The translations under genes and the position numbers were made by a program. Positions 60,377 through 64,000 of a stretch of DNA of 64,000 nt are shown here, piece after piece. The notes under the pieces are model-generated. The model was given only the letters and a program-made list of their open reading frames with translations. It was not told the DNA's origin and made no database searches. The DNA lies in NCBI RefSeq assembly GCF_003965815.1, contig NZ_RXOE01000005.1, forward strand, positions 186,001 through 250,000, in the 5' to 3' direction. Numbering within the stretch: position 1 is the first letter of the stretch; each line of letters starts with the position of its first letter. The stretch comes from Variovorax gossypii. GTDB lineage: Bacteria > Pseudomonadota > Gammaproteobacteria > Burkholderiales > Burkholderiaceae_C.

Positions 60377-61983
60377 GGGGGTGCGGATAAAAACTTGGAC
60401 TGGTTTATGCCGCGAGTCCAAGGCTCACCCGGTATTCGATGGGGCTGGGAGAGCCAAGAGAGATCTTGATCCGCTTCTCGTTGTACCAGCAGATGTCCGA
60501 GTCGAGCGTCTCGACGAATTGCTCAATGGTGGCGTTCTTCCAGTCTTGAGGATAGAACAGCTCGTTCTTCAGCCGACCGAAGAAGCCTTCGCAAGCTGCG
60601 TTGTCAGGTGAGCATGCCTTGCGAGACATCGAGCGGGTGAACTTCGCGTCGCTCATTCTTGATAGCCAGCCCGGCCAGCGGTAGTGGCCTCCTCGGTCGG
60701 AGTGGACCACGGGCCGATCGGCTGTGTCCGCCACCGTCTCGATGGCTGCATCCAGCATCGTGTTGACCAACTCAGCGTCCGGACTGGTCCCAATGGTCCA
60801 GCTGACGACCATTCCATCGAAGCAGTCGATGATGGGCGAGAGGTACACCTTGCCAGCCGGGATCTGGAACTCCGTGATGTCCGTGAGCCATTTCTCATTG
60901 GGGACCGCGGCCTGGAAGTCGCGGTTGATGAGGTTCTCAGGCGCTGGGCTGATCTCGCCAAGGTATGACGCATACCTGCGCTTCCTGGGCTTCGGAACAA
61001 CCAGGCTTTCCTGCTTCATCAACCGCTGCACCACCTTTTCGGAGATCGCGACGGCCTGCCTGGTCAGCGATGCCTTCAGCCTGCGGTAGCCATAGCAGCG
61101 GTGGTTCGACTCAAAGATGTCGGTAATGGATTGCCGCACCTCCAGGTACTTGTCGCCCATCGCTGCACGGGCCCGATGATAGAAGTACGAGCTGCGCGCA
61201 AGACCCAACTGTGCAAGGAGCTCTGGCAGGCCATAGTGCTCCCTGAGGGCGTCAATCAGCAGTGTCTTCTCCCGGTTGGACAGGAGCTGCAGGTCGACGC
61301 CCAGGCCTTTTTTTAACAGTTCGTTGGCCTTGTTCAAGATGTCCTGCTCGAGGCGAAGTTGCTTGACTTCGCGGCGCAGCGCCTCGACCTGGCGCTCGAG
61401 TTCGTCGCGCTCTTGCGAGGACGGAGATTGATTGGTGCGTTTCATGGATGCGGGTGCCTCACGTCCTAGAAGTTGGTTCTTCCAGTTGTACAGCGTTGGC
61501 CGGCACACGCCGAACTTTTCGGCGACGGCCTGCACACTTTCCTCGCGCGTGCAAAGCTCCATGACTCCAGCTTGCATCAGCTTCCCGGAATACCTTCGTC
61601 GCCCCGTGCTGCCGACGATAGCCCTTCTAGCCTCAGGTAGGGCCTCGCGAATCCAGGCGGTTAGCGTCCCTCTACACGGGTAGCCCAGTGCCCTCATGGT
61701 GGCAGCAATGCAGCGGTCGTGGGCGAGGTAGTGATCGACCGCTGCGTCTTTCTGTTCCTGCGAGAACTTGGGTCTGCGGCCCGCATAGCCCATTGGCAAG
61801 TCGAGCTTCTGCTGGTATTCGTTGTACCAGCCCTTCAGAGAATTCTTCGTTGGATAACCCAGCTGACGGATCGTGGGTCTGACGCGTTTGCCAAACTTGA
61901 TATAGAGCTCAACCGCTCGAATTCGATCTTCGTAGGAATACATGAACTACCTCCTGGTAGTCCAAGTTTTCGTCCGCACCCCC
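60377..61983 (-). mobile_element. IS3-family insertion sequence, about 1.6 kb
   Basis: Both ends share an imperfect terminal inverted repeat beginning GGGGGTGCGGA and containing AAACTTGGACT (60377-60403 and the reverse complement at 61957-61983). One transposase gene fills the element. No convincing target duplication is seen at the edges. The end matching 18123-18149 shows that a second, mostly deleted copy of the same element lies 42 kb away. Confidence 0.9.
60405..61943 (-). CDS. IS3-family transposase, single fused ORF
   Basis: 512 aa from ATG 61943. N-terminal helix-turn-helix units (RAVELYIKFGKRVRPTIRQL; a second near residue 130, ESVQAVAEKFGVCRPTLYNW), a leucine-zipper-like segment (LERQVEALRREVKQLRLEQ), then HTH_21 and an rve integrase core with Asp in WLTDITEF, Asp in VHSDRGGHY and Glu in NAACEGFFG (DDE). 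Most IS3 elements make OrfAB by frameshifting; here both parts are in one frame, although an A7G tract remains at the junction (61310-61317 region). Appears intact. Confidence 0.93.
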   Translation of the reverse strand: MYSYEDRIRAVELYIKFGKRVRPTIRQLGYPTKNSLKGWYNEYQQKLDLPMGYAGRRPKFSQEQKDAAVDHYLAHDRCIAATMRALGYPCRGTLTAWIREALPEARRAIVGSTGRRRYSGKLMQAGVMELCTREESVQAVAEKFGVCRPTLYNWKNQLLGREAPASMKRTNQSPSSQERDELERQVEALRREVKQLRLEQDILNKANELLKKGLGVDLQLLSNREKTLLIDALREHYGLPELLAQLGLARSSYFYHRARAAMGDKYLEVRQSITDIFESNHRCYGYRRLKASLTRQAVAISEKVVQRLMKQESLVVPKPRKRRYASYLGEISPAPENLINRDFQAAVPNEKWLTDITEFQIPAGKVYLSPIIDCFDGMVVSWTIGTSPDAELVNTMLDAAIETVADTADRPVVHSDRGGHYRWPGWLSRMSDAKFTRSMSRKACSPDNAACEGFFGRLKNELFYPQDWKNATIEQFVETLDSDICWYNEKRIKISLGSPSPIEYRVSLGLAA

Positions 61984-61990
61984 CTTCTGG

Positions 61991-62004
61991 ATGGAAATCA
62001 ACAG
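61991..62004. repeat. IS21-like terminal repeat, right of the nested IS3-type element
   Basis: ATGGAAATCAACAG, the exact inverse of 60347-60360. It directly abuts the stop codon (62005-62007) of the dehydrogenase gene. Confidence 0.5.
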
Positions 62005-63012
62005 TTACTCCCTTCGAAAAGGTGAAGCGGCTAGTGATTGAGCCTTTTCCCACATCGTGGACTCGACGGCTATTTCCTCTCGGACGTCTTTTCGGGTGCC
62101 TGGCAAACGCGTGCCAGGCTGGGCAAGAATCGCATCCTGTAATCTTCCTAGGTTGACCCAGAACTGGTCACCAGCGATTGCCGTTGGATCCAGCAACAGA
62201 CAGAAGACCCCTAAACCATGTGGTGAGCCTGAATCCACATGCAGGCTCTTCGTTTCCAATGACATCGCTGAATTCGTGAAGAACGACGCCAGAACCTCGG
62301 CCATCAATCCGATCCCGAAGCCCCTGCTTCCTCCCGACGATAGAAGGGCGCCTGCAAGGGCTTCAGCCGCATCGACCGTGGGCGTCCCATCGCGCGTCAC
62401 AGCCCAACCGGGCGGGATGGGGTGTCCCCGCTGAGCGGCTTGGCGCACATGGCGCAAGTTGGCTGCGCTCGTACATTGGTCAAACTGAAACGCGATCCCA
62501 CCCTTCCCATCCGGAACCGACATTGCGATGGGGTTGGTCCCGAGGATTGGCTTGGCGCCGTCAGGCGCAGCCACGCTCGCCGAGGCGTTGGTGAACGCGA
62601 TGCCAATGAAGCCATGCTCTGCAATTCTTTCGGGAAAATACCCCAGGGCTGCACAGGTGTAGGCCCTGCTGATAGCCAGCACCGCGACACCCAGCGCTTC
62701 GACGCAACTCAATGCATCGGACAGGCCAAGACTAAAAGCGGGTTGTGCGAATCCGTTTGCCGCATTGACTTGAATCAGGCCCGTTTTGGCGAGAGACTTG
62801 GTCGGCACAGCCTGCCCGTCCACCCGGCCACAAAGAAGTTGGCGACAGTCGATTTCGAGATGTCCGAGGCCGCAATGCGGATTGCCGCGCTGCTGTGCTC
62901 GCCTCAGGGCCTTGGCGACTTCCCTGGACGCGACCTCGGAAGCGCCGTGGCATTGAAGCGCAGCAGCCGCAACCGCCTCGAACTCTTGGATGGAAACAGT
63001 CGTCGTGTGCAT
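62005..63012 (-). CDS. malate/L-lactate dehydrogenase (Ldh2 family) oxidoreductase
   Basis: 335 aa from ATG 63012 (MHTTTVSIQEF). The Ldh2 family pattern is present: HCGLGHLEID, NAANGFAQPAFSLGL, then GIAFTNASASVAAPDGAKPI, GTNPIAMSVPDG and GFGIGLMAEVL. These NAD(P)-dependent enzymes reduce 2-oxo acids such as malate/oxaloacetate, ureidoglycolate or delta-1-piperideine-2-carboxylate. The stop codon touches an IS21-like end, so the last residues may have been altered by insertion. The binding-protein gene begins upstream on the same strand, a common pairing. Confidence 0.85.
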   Translation of the reverse strand: MHTTTVSIQEFEAVAAAALQCHGASEVASREVAKALRRAQQRGNPHCGLGHLEIDCRQLLCGRVDGQAVPTKSLAKTGLIQVNAANGFAQPAFSLGLSDALSCVEALGVAVLAISRAYTCAALGYFPERIAEHGFIGIAFTNASASVAAPDGAKPILGTNPIAMSVPDGKGGIAFQFDQCTSAANLRHVRQAAQRGHPIPPGWAVTRDGTPTVDAAEALAGALLSSGGSRGFGIGLMAEVLASFFTNSAMSLETKSLHVDSGSPHGLGVFCLLLDPTAIAGDQFWVNLGRLQDAILAQPGTRLPGTRKDVREEIAVESTMWEKAQSLAASPFRRE

Positions 63013-63121
63013 GAAACCAGATGGGCAGGTTTGAGAGGACGCCCGATGGATCGGGAGCAATCGCAGTTCTCTTACGCGATGCCCGCGCTCGGGACGATGC
63101 GTGCATCCCGGCCGCCGTTGA

Positions 63122-64000
63122 TCAGTCGAACTTGATGTTCGCGGTTTGAATCACTTTCGACCAGCGCTTGATATCGTCCGTAATGAATGCACTCATGGCC
63201 TCAGGAGTGCCGGGTGCAGCCTCCAGGCCAGCAGTAAACAACTTCGCCTGGACTTCAGGATCCCGCAGCGTTTGGTTGAGGGCGCGATTCAAAAAGGCAG
63301 CAACCGGGGCGGGCGTCGGTGCAGCCGCCATGATCCCGAACCAGCTTTGATAGCTGAAGCCAGGCAGCCCGGACTCGGCTACTGTCGGAACATCAGGAAG
63401 CGCTTTGCTGCGTGCGGGAGAGCCGACGGCGATTGCACGGATCTTTCCGGCCTTGATGAGAGGAAGAGCACTCGCATCGGCAAAGGTCAGGTCGACTTCC
63501 CCACGAATGAGGCTGGGCACGATGAGCGGGGTTCCCTGAAACGGAACGTGCAGCAATTCGATGCCGGCCATCTGCTTGAGCATCTCCGCGGCCAAGTGCT
63601 GCGAGTTACCCACGCCCCCTGATGCAATGACCAGCTTGCCGGGCCTGGCCTTTGCCATTTCGATCAAGGTCGCGACGTCCTTGATCGGTGATCCGGCGCC
63701 GGTCACGAGTACGGGGACCATGTACGCCCCCATCGAAACAGGCTGCAGGTCCTTGGTCGGATTGAAGCTCAGCTTTCTGTTGGAGGCCGCCAGAATCGTA
63801 GTTGAAGGTGAGGCGACCAGCAACGTATAGCCGTCGGCAGGAGCGTGTGCCACGATCTCCGTCCCGATGATGCCGGTGGCTCCGGGGCGGTTCTCGACAA
63901 TCAACGGCTTCCCGACGACGGTCGTCATTCGATCCGCGACCACCCGCGCGAAGACATCTGGGGCACTGCCGGGCACAAATGGCACGATGATCCGGATGGG
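63122..64000 (-). CDS. Bug-family tripartite tricarboxylate-type solute-binding protein (5' end outside window)
   Basis: At least 292 codons, open to the right edge, so the signal peptide lies outside. The Bug pattern is unmistakable: PIRIIVPFVPGSAPDVFARV, ENRPGATGIIGTEIVAHAPA, DGYTLLVAS, then PTVAESGLPGFSYQSWFGI near the end. These periplasmic proteins capture carboxylic acids or similar compounds and are greatly expanded in Burkholderiales. The ligand may be the substrate of the Ldh2-type enzyme encoded 109 bp downstream. Confidence 0.93.
   Translation of the reverse strand, partial: PIRIIVPFVPGSAPDVFARVVADRMTTVVGKPLIVENRPGATGIIGTEIVAHAPADGYTLLVASPSTTILAASNRKLSFNPTKDLQPVSMGAYMVPVLVTGAGSPIKDVATLIEMAKARPGKLVIASGGVGNSQHLAAEMLKQMAGIELLHVPFQGTPLIVPSLIRGEVDLTFADASALPLIKAGKIRAIAVGSPARSKALPDVPTVAESGLPGFSYQSWFGIMAAAPTPAPVAAFLNRALNQTLRDPEVQAKLFTAGLEAAPGTPEAMSAFITDDIKRWSKVIQTANIKFD

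Noticed and set aside
1..64000. tRNA, rRNA, riboswitch, replication origin or phage attachment site
   Set aside because: No cloverleaf, rRNA-like or known riboswitch core, iteron array or integrase-linked att duplication could be recognised by eye; a covariance-model scan would be needed to exclude small RNAs.

Overview
The window is GC-rich, gene-dense bacterial DNA. Gene content points to a betaproteobacterium of the Comamonadaceae, most like Variovorax: a Bug-type solute-binding protein, many LysR regulators, a response regulator / LysM-FecR / CHASE2-kinase operon, a YadA-type adhesin and a NodT-type RND efflux set. This assignment is inference from gene families; no rRNA or tRNA marker is present.

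Region 1 (1-15254) is a bidirectional cluster fired from 8922-9090. Ten tightly overlapping genes run leftward off the window edge: metallophosphoesterase, nucleotidyltransferase-like protein, an unrecognised protein, class III aminotransferase, SRPBCC cyclase-like protein, NAD-dependent reductase, fatty acid desaturase, two dCTP-deaminase-like paralogues and a PEP-synthase-type ATP-grasp protein. Five genes run rightward: AMP-forming acyl ligase, Bcr/CflA-type exporter, two acyltransferase-like proteins and a sterol-desaturase-family hydroxylase. Acid activation, reduction, transamination, oxidation, acylation and export together look like an uncharacterised small-molecule pathway with no NRPS or PKS in view. 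The two dCTP-deaminase-like proteins have lost complementary halves of the active site, which suggests an obligate heteromer.

Region 2 (15350-18150) is a degraded accessory strip: a ParD-like antitoxin, a partner gene stopped by one TGA, an IS66-type relic, unassigned fragments and the 3' end of an IS3-type element. Region 3 (18182-29785) holds a rhombosortase beside a GH10 xylanase that carries a GlyGly-CTERM tail, LysR and AraC regulators, a cupin, a royal-jelly-type beta-propeller, a DJ-1/PfpI protein and small exported or unknown proteins.

Region 4 (30196-39272) pairs an OmpA/BamE-like protein and a YadA trimeric autotransporter with a divergent response regulator, LysM-FecR and CHASE2-kinase operon, plus a facing pseudo-receiver regulator. 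Region 5 (39569-50750) contains small envelope proteins, a polar amino acid ABC transporter operon with an aminotransferase and an RraA-like protein under a LysR gene, two DUF421 membrane proteins and a tannase-family lipoprotein with a Crp/Fnr regulator. Region 6 (50804-59070) is an RND efflux locus with its TetR repressor and two matching 24-bp operators, followed by an SDR and a LysR gene. Region 7 (59264-64000) has a small exported protein, a CxxC protein cut at its 5' end, an intact IS3-type element nested between two IS21-like ends, an Ldh2-family dehydrogenase and a partial Bug-type binding protein.
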